Shown: in pieces, positions 1 through 8,978 of the stretch
Position numbering within the stretch: the stretch's first letter is position 1
Layout of the letters: each line of letters starts with the position of its first letter
DNA from: Bacteroidota bacterium
Lineage (GTDB): Bacteria; Bacteroidota; Rhodothermia; Rhodothermales; Bin80
Direction of reading: 5' to 3'
Assembly (NCBI GenBank): GCA_028875125.1
Contig: JAPPGC010000016.1
Span: 1-64,000 of the forward strand
DNA length: 64,000 nucleotides
The notes under the pieces: model-generated
Told to the model about the DNA's origin: nothing
The model's database searches: none
The model's input: only the letters and a program-made list of their open reading frames with translations
Made by a program: the position numbers and the translations under genes

Positions 1-6
1 TCAAAA

Positions 7-50
7 ACTTAAATTCTAATTGTCGCCGACTTAAATTCTAATTGACGCTA
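7..50. repeat. Two tandem 22-bp repeats, possible IS21-type element end
   Basis: Positions 7-28 and 29-50 are head-to-tail copies of one 22-bp unit. The first 16 bases (ACTTAAATTCTAATTG) are identical and three of the last six match. Read on the minus strand, the stretch from about 54 starts TGTCTAGCGTCAATTAG, followed by the second copy. Elements of the IS21 family typically begin with TG and carry several internal repeats of about 20 bp at each end, so this could be the terminus of an element lying off the left edge. No istA/istB coding is visible here, so the assignment is an inference. Confidence 0.4.
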
Positions 51-54
51 GACA

Positions 55-431
55 TACGGAAATTAACAATTGGCGATTATATGCGTGTGTAATCAAGGCA
101 CTATATCCATTTTGGACTGCTTGTGCGCAATTTGAGGGAATCGATCAGAGCAAGTTGCTTAGAGACTGGCGAATCGTGGTGGAAGCGATTGTCGGCAGAC
201 TCGGGACTCAAGGGCGTTTTCCAATTTGAGTTGAGGTATGGTTCAGTTGACCAGCCGACTGATTCGCGTTTGTCCGGAAATACAAATACCATAGAAAAAG
301 TGCCTCAGTACTTCTTCTGTACGGGTTTTTTTTGCACCAAATGGAAATGTCAAGCACCCGAGGGGTGAGATATCCAAGAATTGTAAAGGCTAGAGGTCTA
401 ATTCTGTGCTCCTCGCAGGCATAGATACTGT
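55..431. other. Non-coding stretch
   Basis: No convincing gene. Short open frames on both strands overlap each other, lack a ribosome binding site and have no recognisable motif. No terminator with a good stem is visible for the minus-strand gene that ends at 432. A run of eight T at about 327-334 is not preceded by a strong stem. Confidence 0.5.
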
Positions 432-2399
432 CTACCGCCGAAGAACAATCTGACTGGTCTGTGCAATGGAATCAATAGTCAAACGAGCTAAATAAACCCC
501 GGAAGGAAGCCCCTCCGCGTTGAATATTACTTCATGGGTTCCTTCATTCACGGGCTCTTCAACCAGTGTGACAATCTTGCGGCCCAACAAATCCATAACC
601 TCAAGATGAACCTGCGTTCGTTCCCGAACTTCAAACTGAATATTCACTGTGTTCTGAAATGGATTAGGATAACTCCTCAGAAGCATCCCAGAAGTGGGAA
701 TCTCAGCGTTTTCGTCAACAGCGGTATCAACAGGTGGCGTACTGCGCTTTCTGCGAACAATCGCCGCGTGAATGTCACTGAGATTCCTGGTTCCCGTGTG
801 ATCGGAGAAAAATGTTCTGAACACATGGGTCAGACGACCGGTTGACCCGTCACCTTCAAGTGTGACAACACCAAACCCGGGACAGCTCCCCAAAGCAGCG
901 TGCTTCACGGTAATCGGGTTCGGACCGCGAAACGACACGATTATCTGTCGACCGTCAGGAGTGATGTCAACGAGGTCCGGCGCGGGGTCGTCACTGTGCT
1001 GATATCCCTCGCCGTCCTGATTAAGAAACGGTTCTCCCTCCCCCTCGCAGTACCCTGACCCGGTGAGGTCGGTCGTGCCGACATGCGCGGCATGTTGCTC
1101 TGAAGCCGAGAGAGAAGGATCGTTTATGATTTTGGTCACGTCAAACACTTCCGCGTTATTCTGAATACGGTCGAACTGGTAGAGGAACTGTTCTGAAGGA
1201 GAAATCGTCATGCCATGAGCGTCGCGACGGTTGGCCAGCTGGGTCTCGTCAGTAATATCCAAGGACTTTTCCCTGTAAAACTCAACCGGCCGGGGCTCAT
1301 TGGCAACCGTACTGGGATTAGTGCCGTCTGGGTAGTCAACTGGTAGCTGATACATGAGAAAAATCGAGTCATCCGCACCGGCCGGACTTGCAGAGACACC
1401 GGCGTTGAGATACATGAAGTCCCCACCCCTGATTCCTCCGCAACCGGCACCACTGATTACGTCATTGGTATATTCCGCAACGATTGCCATCGGTTCGGTC
1501 GTGATATCAACAACAAAAAGACCTCCTCCTCCGAACGTGACGTACGTATGTTTGTTGGTAACGATGGGACAAACCACGACATTGTTCGGCCTCCCCGGTC
1601 CTTCCTTTGGTACTCCGCTCGGCGTCAACGTCGTCTGGGGACTTGTGTATTCGCCGCTTACACGCCCCGCCGGCAAGGTAGCATCGGCCATAGCCGGCTG
1701 ATATCTCAAGTCACGCCCGCCAACCAGATCAAGCGTGGCCGCCCTGTTGAAAGTGAGAGTGCCTGTCGACTGATCGTAGTCGATTCGTTCCAGAAGCTTT
1801 GCGCCGAGATTCGCTATGATGATCTTGGTGCCGTCTGGGCTCCAGTACGACATGTGGTTTGACGGCGAGGAACCTTCCGGTCCGGTAGTACGGAACAGGG
1901 CTTTCGCGAGGAGGACGGCTCTTTCGGGCTCGGCGCTGATCCTATCGCACCGCCTATGCCCTTCTGCCGTGTCGACGCACTGTCCTTCCGCATCTATAAT
2001 GCCCACGAGGCCCGTGCCCGGACCGAAGAAATTCAAGTTCATGAACCGGTTCGACGGCGGGTCCGGCAGCATGCCATGAAGACGTCTCACGTGCACCCCC
2101 AGTTCGCTTAAGGCATTGGGGAACACGTCTTTGGCCTCAATAACTACCGGTCCAAAGCTAGTGTCAGCTTCGTAATAAGTTCCAGGCGGAGCAGCCGCAA
2201 TGTCGCTGCCTTCGTAGATCACTATCCTGCTTCCGTAAGTTCCCGAGGGATTCTCAGCCGTAATGCCTCCGCTATCCGATTGGTCAGACAACCAGACCTC
2301 CCACTCGACCGTGTTATTGTCGTCATCTTCACCTAGATACGCACTGAAACTAACGAGTGCCATTACAATAAGCAAACCTACAGTATGTTTTTTCATCAT
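432..2399 (-). CDS. Secreted beta-propeller-like protein with T9SS sorting domain
   Basis: About 655 residues. The start is placed at the first of two adjacent ATG codons (2399 or 2396), because a strong AAGGAGGT lies 4-7 nt upstream. A longer frame to 2435 has no such support. The N-terminus MMKKHTVGLLIVMALVSFSA is a signal peptide. The middle contains propeller-like blades such as SYWSPDGTKIIIANLGAKL and DLVDITPDGRQIIVSFRGP, resembling LVIVD/YVTN-type surface beta-propellers. The last 80 residues form a type A T9SS C-terminal domain (SYPNPFQNTVNIQFEV, then DLLGRKIVTL and LPSGVYLARL, ending in LRR), so the protein is predicted to be exported and attached at the cell surface. The ligand or substrate is unknown. 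It is monocistronic and divergent from the next gene. Confidence 0.8.
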   Translation of the reverse strand: MMKKHTVGLLIVMALVSFSAYLGEDDDNNTVEWEVWLSDQSDSGGITAENPSGTYGSRIVIYEGSDIAAAPPGTYYEADTSFGPVVIEAKDVFPNALSELGVHVRRLHGMLPDPPSNRFMNLNFFGPGTGLVGIIDAEGQCVDTAEGHRRCDRISAEPERAVLLAKALFRTTGPEGSSPSNHMSYWSPDGTKIIIANLGAKLLERIDYDQSTGTLTFNRAATLDLVGGRDLRYQPAMADATLPAGRVSGEYTSPQTTLTPSGVPKEGPGRPNNVVVCPIVTNKHTYVTFGGGGLFVVDITTEPMAIVAEYTNDVISGAGCGGIRGGDFMYLNAGVSASPAGADDSIFLMYQLPVDYPDGTNPSTVANEPRPVEFYREKSLDITDETQLANRRDAHGMTISPSEQFLYQFDRIQNNAEVFDVTKIINDPSLSASEQHAAHVGTTDLTGSGYCEGEGEPFLNQDGEGYQHSDDPAPDLVDITPDGRQIIVSFRGPNPITVKHAALGSCPGFGVVTLEGDGSTGRLTHVFRTFFSDHTGTRNLSDIHAAIVRRKRSTPPVDTAVDENAEIPTSGMLLRSYPNPFQNTVNIQFEVRERTQVHLEVMDLLGRKIVTLVEEPVNEGTHEVIFNAEGLPSGVYLARLTIDSIAQTSQIVLRR

Positions 2400-2409
2400 A
2401 GATACCTCC

Positions 2410-2944
2410 TTGGCAAACGAGAAAGGTCTTTCCATAACTCCCTAAGGCCACTACTCCTATAACTTAGCCTAGCTAATGTTACTGAGAAAGCACCCATTTT
2501 CATTGGGAATAATATACAATGGAGCCTCCTGCAAAATTCCAAAATCTAAAACCGGGGGGAGATCACAAATAGAGCTCCCGTGAACTTCGCAGCAATGATA
2601 GTAAATCTTCAAGTATTTTCCAAAGTATTTTTCAGCATCGATGTTCTTTGTCTGTTACATAATGGGTAATAATTGTTATATGAGGTCTAATGAAAAAGCT
2701 GGGCACTATCTTCCGCTCGGCTTTTTCATTAGACCCCGCTATTCTGATTTTATGGAATTTTCAAATGGATAGTGATCTGTGCCTGATGTTGTGATAGGTC
2801 CTAGGCTTTTCATTAATAAACAAACAGTTCCAAATTTTGTAAACCGGCAGACACCGTGCATCACAAGTATTGGTGTGGCGGTAGACACGGGATTGGACGG
2901 CTATTCGGACCAGCGTGTCCGCAGATACCCCTAACCGAAAAACC
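2410..2944. other. Divergent intergenic region of about 0.5 kb
   Basis: This stretch separates two divergent genes and must carry both promoters, but I cannot place clear promoter boxes. The only strong structure is the hairpin at 2684-2735, listed separately. An AT-rich tract at about 2490-2680 precedes it. No credible gene is seen on either strand. Confidence 0.5.
2684..2735 (+). terminator. Orphan intrinsic-terminator-like hairpin
   Basis: GGTCTAATGAAAAAGC (2684-2699) is a perfect inverted repeat of 2720-2735. As plus-strand RNA the stem extends to 21 pairs (2684-2704 with 2715-2735) using two G-U pairs, around a 10-nt loop. The inner GC-rich part is followed by TTTTT at 2722-2726 and preceded by AAAAA, the layout of an intrinsic terminator. 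The two G-U pairs become mismatches on the minus strand, which favours plus-strand function. No plus-strand gene lies upstream, so what it terminates is unclear. Confidence 0.55.
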
Positions 2945-3778
2945 ATGGATGATTCTGCTCAGAGCAGTGAGGTCATTCAGCTAAATGTAGCAACATCAGT
3001 TTATCATGATGTGTGTGTGGCTGATGTAATGAATCTGTTGAATGTGGCTGCCGCAACAGCAATGGAGTTCTTTGGGTGTGTTACACCCCGATGGAAGGAT
3101 TCAATGTCCTATGTTACGGACGCGGATCTTGCAATACAGCATCTGATCGTTGAATGGCTCAACCAGCATTATCCTGATGATGGCATCATTGCAGAGGAAG
3201 AAGATCTAAGGAAAGAGCCGACGACAGGTAGCCGGTACTGGTCAATTGATCCAATTGACGGGACGGCAGCCTTTGTGGGTGGTCTGCCTGTATGGGGCAC
3301 AGGATTGGCGTTGTTGGAGGATTATGAGCCCATAGTTGCTTTTTTTTCTGCACCCGTGACACGGGATCAATACTGGGCACTGAAAGGGAACGGAGCATAC
3401 AGGGGAGAGCAACGCCTGTCAGTTCGCCCGCCAAGTCCCCTGCATCGTGAATCTGTACTGCTCAGCTACTCAAAACTGCATCGCCAAAAAGTTCTCAGCT
3501 CCAAGTACCCCGGGAAAGTGCGGAGCCTTGGGTCAACAATTGCTCACCTCTGCTACGCAGCAGCAGGCAATTGCGACGCGACACTTTTGACTCGTGTAAG
3601 CTTGTGGGATGTAGCCCCGGGGCTGTTAATGCTACGAGAGAGCGGAGGAGAGTTGCGGTACGTTAACGGGGATCAGGTTAGCCTGAAAGATATGCTCACC
3701 AGCAGAGCCCCCGCATTAATGATAGGAGGGCATCCCGAGATGGTCAGGAGCTTTGACGCACTACTTTCTGTCGACTAA
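2945..3778 (+). CDS. Inositol monophosphatase family phosphatase
   Basis: 277 residues from the ATG at 2945. A GTG at 2915 in the same frame would add 10 residues without visible support. The family signatures are present in order: a metal-binding Glu region (DDGIIAEEED), WSIDPIDGTAAFVGG (DPIDGT metal/phosphate motif) and a C-terminal SLWDVAPGLLMLRESGG. These Mg2+-dependent phosphatases act on myo-inositol phosphates, histidinol phosphate or 3'-phosphoadenosine phosphates, and the sequence alone does not decide between them. The FVGGLPVW stretch resembles HisN-like members, but that is weak evidence. It converges on the GH3-type gene with a 4-bp overlap of the 3' ends. Confidence 0.85.
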   Translation: MDDSAQSSEVIQLNVATSVYHDVCVADVMNLLNVAAATAMEFFGCVTPRWKDSMSYVTDADLAIQHLIVEWLNQHYPDDGIIAEEEDLRKEPTTGSRYWSIDPIDGTAAFVGGLPVWGTGLALLEDYEPIVAFFSAPVTRDQYWALKGNGAYRGEQRLSVRPPSPLHRESVLLSYSKLHRQKVLSSKYPGKVRSLGSTIAHLCYAAAGNCDATLLTRVSLWDVAPGLLMLRESGGELRYVNGDQVSLKDMLTSRAPALMIGGHPEMVRSFDALLSVD

Positions 3779-5298
3779 TCTACTAGGATCCGGCGGGCCC
3801 GCTGACCGGCATGTGCAAGAACACCGTCAGCCACAATTCGGTTCTCACTCATTCGTGGTACCTTTGCCTGACTGTTAATGTCCCCCCGGCTGGACTTAAG
3901 CCATGCATTGAAAGTGCCATCCGGTAGAATTACAATTTCTGGTGGGCCAAAGGCCTTGGCCTCACGCCGTATTTGGTAGTGTCGATTAATATCGCAGAGT
4001 ATGGAGTCCAGTGATCTTACAAATGCTTCACAGTCTCCTGGGAGGCGGCTAAACTCAAACAGCCATTCATGCGCAGGAACCTGTGCGCCGTTGGGGGGAA
4101 TAGCCGAAACGTGGTAGTCACGTACGTGACTGTTTGTGGCTTTGCATGACCTATCAATTGCGGTCCGAGCATCCTCACCAAAGACAGCTTCTCCGTACTT
4201 GTCGATCATTTCAGAGGTGCGGCCGGCAATTACAATCTTGTGTGGGTCAGTGCTTGTGAAGCGCACGACATCCCCCAGCAAGTAGGACCAAAGTCCGCTG
4301 CAGGTTGTGAGAATCATGGCGTACCGTACGCCAGGTTCCACATTGCTAATCGTTCGTCGTTCAGGAATCTCGGAATTCAGTTCATCCAGGCGGATGAACT
4401 CGTAGAAGACTCCGTTATTCAGATGTAACCGCATGGCCGGATCGCTTAGATCCGTCTGATAGGAGAAAAATCCCTCCGATGCACCGTAAGCTTCAAGGAA
4501 ATGCATCTTCGGTAGACCTATCTGCTCCTCAAGTACTGCGCGGTACGAGCTCAGAGCTACGCCGCCGGAGATGTATAGCTGCAAGTTGGGCCAGATTTCT
4601 CCGACAGTTCGTACGCTGGTTCCGTTTATTTCGTTATACCTTTCGATCAACAACCCAAAAAGCACCAGGGCCCAGGTTGGGGCCATGGCTACCATACGCA
4701 CATCCTGATTCAGCGTCTGGTCGACAATGGCCTGGATCTTTGAATCCCAGTTGGGTGCAAAAGCGATAGAAATTGGAACCGCCTGCAGAAAGGCCCTAAA
4801 GAATCCAGGCGCGAACAGAATCTGTAGGCCGCTCACTTCTCCAACTAGTGTTCCCGGATAATTGGGATCATCCTCAACACGTCCAGGAAGGGTCAGGTGC
4901 TTGCCAAGGAAAGTTTTGAAGGCGCCCGTACGAACCAGATAGCTAAACCCTAGACCAACCGAAAAGCCACGGTTCAGGCGGAGCATATCTTTACTCAGAG
5001 GAATGACCTTGCCCTCGGAGGCGGTACCGCTCGAAACGGCGAAATGCTTAACATCACCTGGCCAGAGCAGGTCATGCTCCCCCGCTCTTATTCGGTCTAT
5101 GTAAGGCTTAAGGTCTGTGTAGGTGTGTATTGGAACGCGCGACTGGTATGCATCAATCACGTCCGATTGCTGCGCAATCTCTGCGAACTCAAACCTGCGA
5201 CCCCACTCAGTCTTTGAGGCTCGTCGCAGCATTCGCCGCAGGAGATACGCCTGCATTTCAGCCGGTGTCCGCGTACGTATATGGGAGACGATTCGCAA
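3775..5298 (-). CDS. GH3-type acyl-acid amido synthetase
   Basis: 507 residues, matching the bacterial members of the GH3 (auxin-responsive promoter) family, which are adenylate-forming enzymes that activate a carboxylate with ATP and, in plants, join it to an amino acid. Visible signatures are the P-loop-like FAVSSGTASEGKVIPLS (about residues 90-106), the adenylation motif FLEAYGASEGFFSYQ and the hinge region TTCSGLWSYLLGDVVRFTS. The bacterial substrate is not known. No signal peptide is seen, so it is probably cytoplasmic. It is convergent with the phosphatase gene and divergent from folP, with about 150 bp in between. Confidence 0.85.
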   Translation of the reverse strand: MRIVSHIRTRTPAEMQAYLLRRMLRRASKTEWGRRFEFAEIAQQSDVIDAYQSRVPIHTYTDLKPYIDRIRAGEHDLLWPGDVKHFAVSSGTASEGKVIPLSKDMLRLNRGFSVGLGFSYLVRTGAFKTFLGKHLTLPGRVEDDPNYPGTLVGEVSGLQILFAPGFFRAFLQAVPISIAFAPNWDSKIQAIVDQTLNQDVRMVAMAPTWALVLFGLLIERYNEINGTSVRTVGEIWPNLQLYISGGVALSSYRAVLEEQIGLPKMHFLEAYGASEGFFSYQTDLSDPAMRLHLNNGVFYEFIRLDELNSEIPERRTISNVEPGVRYAMILTTCSGLWSYLLGDVVRFTSTDPHKIVIAGRTSEMIDKYGEAVFGEDARTAIDRSCKATNSHVRDYHVSAIPPNGAQVPAHEWLFEFSRLPGDCEAFVRSLDSILCDINRHYQIRREAKAFGPPEIVILPDGTFNAWLKSSRGDINSQAKVPRMSENRIVADGVLAHAGQRARRILVD

Positions 5299-5446
5299 CA
5301 GATAGAAGCTTTTATGTGCCGAATAATGCGTCAGGAGACGTTATGAGCATTGTCACTGTCGCTGGCGCACGTAAACCCCCAACATACGGTGCATGATCCC
5401 CATGTCGTATAATCAGTTAAGTAGGAGTGAAAATATAAATGTAACA

Positions 5447-6313
5447 ATGAAATTGGTCTGTCGCGAACACCATCTTAATTTGTCTGACGGGGCAGTGGTG
5501 ATGGGTATCCTGAATGTGACCCCAGATTCCTTTTATGATGGTGGCAGATATTTGAATCCCTCCGAAGCACTTCAACGCGTTGAGGTGATGTTAGATGAGG
5601 GAGCACGCATCATTGATGTTGGGGGCGCCTCGTCGAGGCCACAAGGTCAGGTTTATGGCGCAGGTGCGGCACCAGTTTCGACGGAACGTGAGATAGATCG
5701 AATTCTGCCGGTCGTAAAGGCTATCAGGCAATCGTTCCCTGAGGCGATCATTTCTGTTGATACATTTAACGCTGAAGTCGCAACAGTCGCGCTCAAGGCG
5801 GGCGTGCACATGATTAATGATATATCTGGTTTGCAGGAGGGCGTCGCTTCAGCAGAGAGAGCAGGCCGCTTCGGTGCGGCGTATGTTGTTATGCATTCAA
5901 TCAAACGCCGGGGTAGTCTAGTACATGAGGCAACCTACAATGGAGTAGTTGCAGCAGTTTGTCAAGCACTTTCGGATTCTGCTGATCGGGCTCGTTCTGC
6001 GGGTGTAACCGGCATTGTGGTAGATCCTGGATTCGGTTTTGGAAAAGGACACTCAGACAATTTGCACTTGATTCAACATCTGGATATACTTGCTGAACTA
6101 GGTTATCCTGTATTGGTTGGAATCTCCAGAAAGAGTACGGTTGGTCGAGCACTCAGCGGGGATGGCGAACCGGCACCGGTATCCGACCGTCTGTTTGGAT
6201 CACTGGGGATGACTGCTGCCGCTGTGCTTCGGGGAGCGAATATTATTAGAACGCACGATGTTCGTGCGACCTGTGAAATGATCAAAGGTCTAGAAGCTGT
6301 TCTGCACGCCTGA
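5447..6313 (+). CDS. folP: Dihydropteroate synthase
   Basis: Joins 6-hydroxymethyl-dihydropterin diphosphate to p-aminobenzoate in folate synthesis. Motifs: VVMGILNVTPDSFYDGG (pterin/Mg site near the N-terminus), GARIIDVGGASSRP (loop 2, usually GGESTRP, so Glu-Ser-Thr is replaced by Ala-Ser-Ser here), IVVDPGFGFGKG and VLVGISRKSTVG (phosphate site). The start at 5447 gives the usual short N-terminus before the first strand. Upstream in-frame ATGs at 5393 and 5402 would add 18 or 15 residues with no homology expected. It is the first gene of folP-cdaA-pcm, with gaps of only 2-3 bp. Confidence 0.93.
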   Translation: MKLVCREHHLNLSDGAVVMGILNVTPDSFYDGGRYLNPSEALQRVEVMLDEGARIIDVGGASSRPQGQVYGAGAAPVSTEREIDRILPVVKAIRQSFPEAIISVDTFNAEVATVALKAGVHMINDISGLQEGVASAERAGRFGAAYVVMHSIKRRGSLVHEATYNGVVAAVCQALSDSADRARSAGVTGIVVDPGFGFGKGHSDNLHLIQHLDILAELGYPVLVGISRKSTVGRALSGDGEPAPVSDRLFGSLGMTAAAVLRGANIIRTHDVRATCEMIKGLEAVLHA

Positions 6314-6315
6314 GG

Positions 6316-7113
6316 ATGAATCTGTTTGGCGTCGTACCTGTGCGAGTAATTGATCTCTTCGAGATCGTCCTCGTAGCGATTGTGTTCTATCGTCTATATA
6401 TGATGATGCGTGGTACGCTCGCCGTTTCGCTTTTTGCGGGGCTAATCGGACTCTTGCTGGTTCAGTTTGTGGTGGAGGTGACGGACATGAAAATCCTACA
6501 ATCCATGTTCGCCGCGCTCAGTGACATATATGTAGTGGCAGCTATCATTGTGTTTCAGCCGGAAATTCGTCGAGTATTGATTTTACTTGGACAAACCCCA
6601 TTCCTGCGGCGTCTTCTTACATCTGGGGATCAAAGCGAGATCATCATAGAAATCGTTACCGCGGTCAGTATCATGAGTCGACGAAAGTCCGGAGCCCTTA
6701 TTGTATTCAAAAGGAAGAATGGTCTGCGGAGCTACGTGGAAACCGGTGAATCTTTACAGGCAGCTATCAGGAGCAACCTCCTGATCTCTATTTTTCACGA
6801 AATGAGCCCGCTGCATGACGGAGCGGTTATCATTTATGGTAATCGCATCGAAGCCGCACGGTGTTTATTGCCCGTGTCCAGCAGCAAGCGCCTGGGAGCT
6901 CAGTTCGGTACGCGGCACAGGGCAGCTGTAGGTATTACCGAGGAAACAGATGCGTTTGTGGTCGTAGTTTCAGAGGAAACGGGGAGGATTTCAGTTGCGG
7001 AGCAGGGCGTGATTGTTTCAGGACTTACACCTGAGGAATTGCACCACCGGTTATCTGAAGTATTGAGTGATCAAACTGTGCCTGCAGGCGGGTTTACCCA
7101 ACCGAATAAGTAA
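6316..7113 (+). CDS. cdaA: Diadenylate cyclase CdaA (c-di-AMP synthase)
   Basis: 265 residues. Three N-terminal membrane helices (about 8-90) are followed by a DisA_N/DAC catalytic domain that makes c-di-AMP from two ATP. The hallmark active-site motifs are intact: LHDGAVIIYG (DGA, about residue 168) and GTRHRAAVGITEETDA (RHR, about residue 200). In Bacteroidota cdaA often follows folP, as here, and the genes are separated by only 2 bp. c-di-AMP controls potassium/osmolyte balance and cell-wall homeostasis. It is followed 3 bp later by pcm. Confidence 0.93.
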   Translation: MNLFGVVPVRVIDLFEIVLVAIVFYRLYMMMRGTLAVSLFAGLIGLLLVQFVVEVTDMKILQSMFAALSDIYVVAAIIVFQPEIRRVLILLGQTPFLRRLLTSGDQSEIIIEIVTAVSIMSRRKSGALIVFKRKNGLRSYVETGESLQAAIRSNLLISIFHEMSPLHDGAVIIYGNRIEAARCLLPVSSSKRLGAQFGTRHRAAVGITEETDAFVVVVSEETGRISVAEQGVIVSGLTPEELHHRLSEVLSDQTVPAGGFTQPNK

Positions 7114-7116
7114 TCA

Positions 7117-7773
7117 ATGCTGAGATCTGGAGGACAGTATGTTCAAAGGCGGGCGAAGCTGGTCGAGACAGTCAGAAGCAACGGTGTAAAAGATGAACGA
7201 GTGCTTGCCGCTGTTGGGCGCGTAAAGCGGGAATGCTTTGTTGATCAGGCCTTGCAGCACCGGGCGTACGAGGACCAGGCTTTACCAATTGGACTGCGCC
7301 AAACGATATCGCAGCCCACTACCGTGGCCTTCCAGACTTGGATGTTGGACACGCAACCGGGCGATTCGGTGCTTGAAGTAGGAACAGGCAGCGGATATCA
7401 GGCTGCCGTGCTTTGCGAAATGGGAGTACGCGTTTATTCCATTGAACGGCATCGGTTACTGCATGAGCGTGCAAAGGCAATATTAAATGAACTTGATTAT
7501 CGCGTACTGTTGCGTGTTGGAGACGGATCTTTGGGGTGGCCGGGGCTGGCCCCATTTGACGCGGTTGTGGTGACGGCCGGAGCCATGGAGATCCCGAAAC
7601 GACTTCTTGAACAGCTTCGTGAGCCAAGTGAACGGAAACCTGGAGGACGACTAGTTGTCCCTATTGGAGACCGAGGTGGTCAACGAATGACGAAAATTGT
7701 TCGCACTGGACCAGATTCGTACGAATCCGAAGAGCGGGGCATGTTCATGTTTGTGCCGCTGGTGCAAAGCTAA
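7117..7773 (+). CDS. pcm: Protein-L-isoaspartate O-methyltransferase
   Basis: 218 residues, the normal size. It transfers methyl from SAM to isoaspartyl residues to start repair of damaged proteins. Visible features are the N-terminal family region (YEDQALPIGLRQTISQPT), SAM-binding motif I VLEVGTGSGYQAAVL, acidic motif YSIERH, and VGDGSLGWPGLAPFDAVVV. It is the last gene of the folP-cdaA-pcm set. Its 3' end overlaps the convergent gene at 7770 by 4 bp. Confidence 0.93.
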   Translation: MLRSGGQYVQRRAKLVETVRSNGVKDERVLAAVGRVKRECFVDQALQHRAYEDQALPIGLRQTISQPTTVAFQTWMLDTQPGDSVLEVGTGSGYQAAVLCEMGVRVYSIERHRLLHERAKAILNELDYRVLLRVGDGSLGWPGLAPFDAVVVTAGAMEIPKRLLEQLREPSERKPGGRLVVPIGDRGGQRMTKIVRTGPDSYESEERGMFMFVPLVQS

Positions 7774-8978
7774 ATGATGACCGTTTCCGCAGGTCCCTCG
7801 TGGGCCCTAATCAAGGCACGGGTAGCCTCATCACGCAAATCGTCCGGGCTTTTATGCTTTTCGGTCATCCGCGCAATCCCTACATAGATTCCGCCAGTCA
7901 GCAATCCACCCTGATTCTTGACAGCGGACTGAATGTCTTTGTGCCAAGCTTCCAGTTGTTTTTTCCGTCCGTCAATGAATACGCCGTACGTTATTTCGCC
8001 GAATTTGACCACACGGCTGTTTGGGGCTGCATTTTGTAGGCATTCCGAGAACAATTGCTCCGTCTTGCTGAGAACATCTTCGTATGATCTAGTGAGTATT
8101 TCGGCTTTTTGGGGCACTGTGATAGCCAGCGCAAGTTCGGTTCCTTGTCGTCTTGCACGTGCCATTTCTTCGGTAATGATTTCGCGTCGGGGACGATGGG
8201 GGTCCTCTCTGTAGAGCATCAGGCTCAGAGTTTTCCCGAATGCCTCAAGTAGTTCTTTTGCACGCGGATGTGACAATCCAGATTCATTAGCGGCATCTGC
8301 CAGCAATAGGTAGGGTGTTTGTCCAACAGCGGCAATCCCGAGACTGGTGAGATTCGCTGGTGTTCTGCTGTATTTCAGTTGAGTGGTAGGCACTCCGTTT
8401 TCGCCGACTGTATGGATTGCTACGGTTTCGGATGCCTTCAACAAGTTGTGTCTCAGTATAAAGGACTCTCCGCGAAGGCAGCTCCAGTCCAATCCTACGG
8501 TTCCCCATACCTTGTAATTGTATTCCTCTGTTTGTTGAATGAGCCCGACAGCATGTGCGTCGAGTGCTGCCTGCATCCCTCGTAACACTGGAATGAGTAT
8601 GTGCTTTTCTAAGGGGTTTCGTGGTTTCTTTTGGGGTTGCACAGCAGGTTTTTCGACTTTTGGGGTATTCACAAACAAATCTGGAGCGGCTTCGGCCTCT
8701 GAAGGGTCACCTTCGGGTGGAAGGTCATTCTTTTTGGTTATAGGACGTATATCAATAATTCCATCCTCTTTCAGTGAAGGTGGTTCGGGCGGTCTACTTG
8801 ACGAGGTTTGTTCATCATTACGCTCAGCACGTTCCGACATGGGAACGTAAATCAACAAAATAATTGTGATAATGATCAGACCGGCCATTGGGGTATATTC
8901 CCACCATTCGGTGACCCCGATGAGGAATGTAACGGCTGTGGCCACAATCGCTAAAATGATAAAAGTTACTCGTAGCAT
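7770..8978 (-). CDS. Membrane protein with GAF-like and degenerate GGDEF-like domains
   Basis: 402 residues of unknown function. Two N-terminal membrane helices (about 4-20 and 28-47) lead into a charged, proline-rich linker (48-125). A GAF-like alpha/beta segment follows (about 130-262: ILIPVLRGMQAALDAHAVGL ... LGIAAVGQTPYLLLAD). The C-terminus has the outline of a GGDEF domain: ARARRQGTELALAI, then VVKFGEITYGVFIDG at the place of the GGDEF hairpin, then GIYVGIARM and DEATRALIRAHEG. The catalytic GG(D/E)EF residues are absent, so it should not make c-di-GMP and may only bind a ligand. It faces cdaA-pcm convergently. The domain calls are by eye. Confidence 0.65.
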   Translation of the reverse strand: MLRVTFIILAIVATAVTFLIGVTEWWEYTPMAGLIIITIILLIYVPMSERAERNDEQTSSSRPPEPPSLKEDGIIDIRPITKKNDLPPEGDPSEAEAAPDLFVNTPKVEKPAVQPQKKPRNPLEKHILIPVLRGMQAALDAHAVGLIQQTEEYNYKVWGTVGLDWSCLRGESFILRHNLLKASETVAIHTVGENGVPTTQLKYSRTPANLTSLGIAAVGQTPYLLLADAANESGLSHPRAKELLEAFGKTLSLMLYREDPHRPRREIITEEMARARRQGTELALAITVPQKAEILTRSYEDVLSKTEQLFSECLQNAAPNSRVVKFGEITYGVFIDGRKKQLEAWHKDIQSAVKNQGGLLTGGIYVGIARMTEKHKSPDDLRDEATRALIRAHEGPAETVII

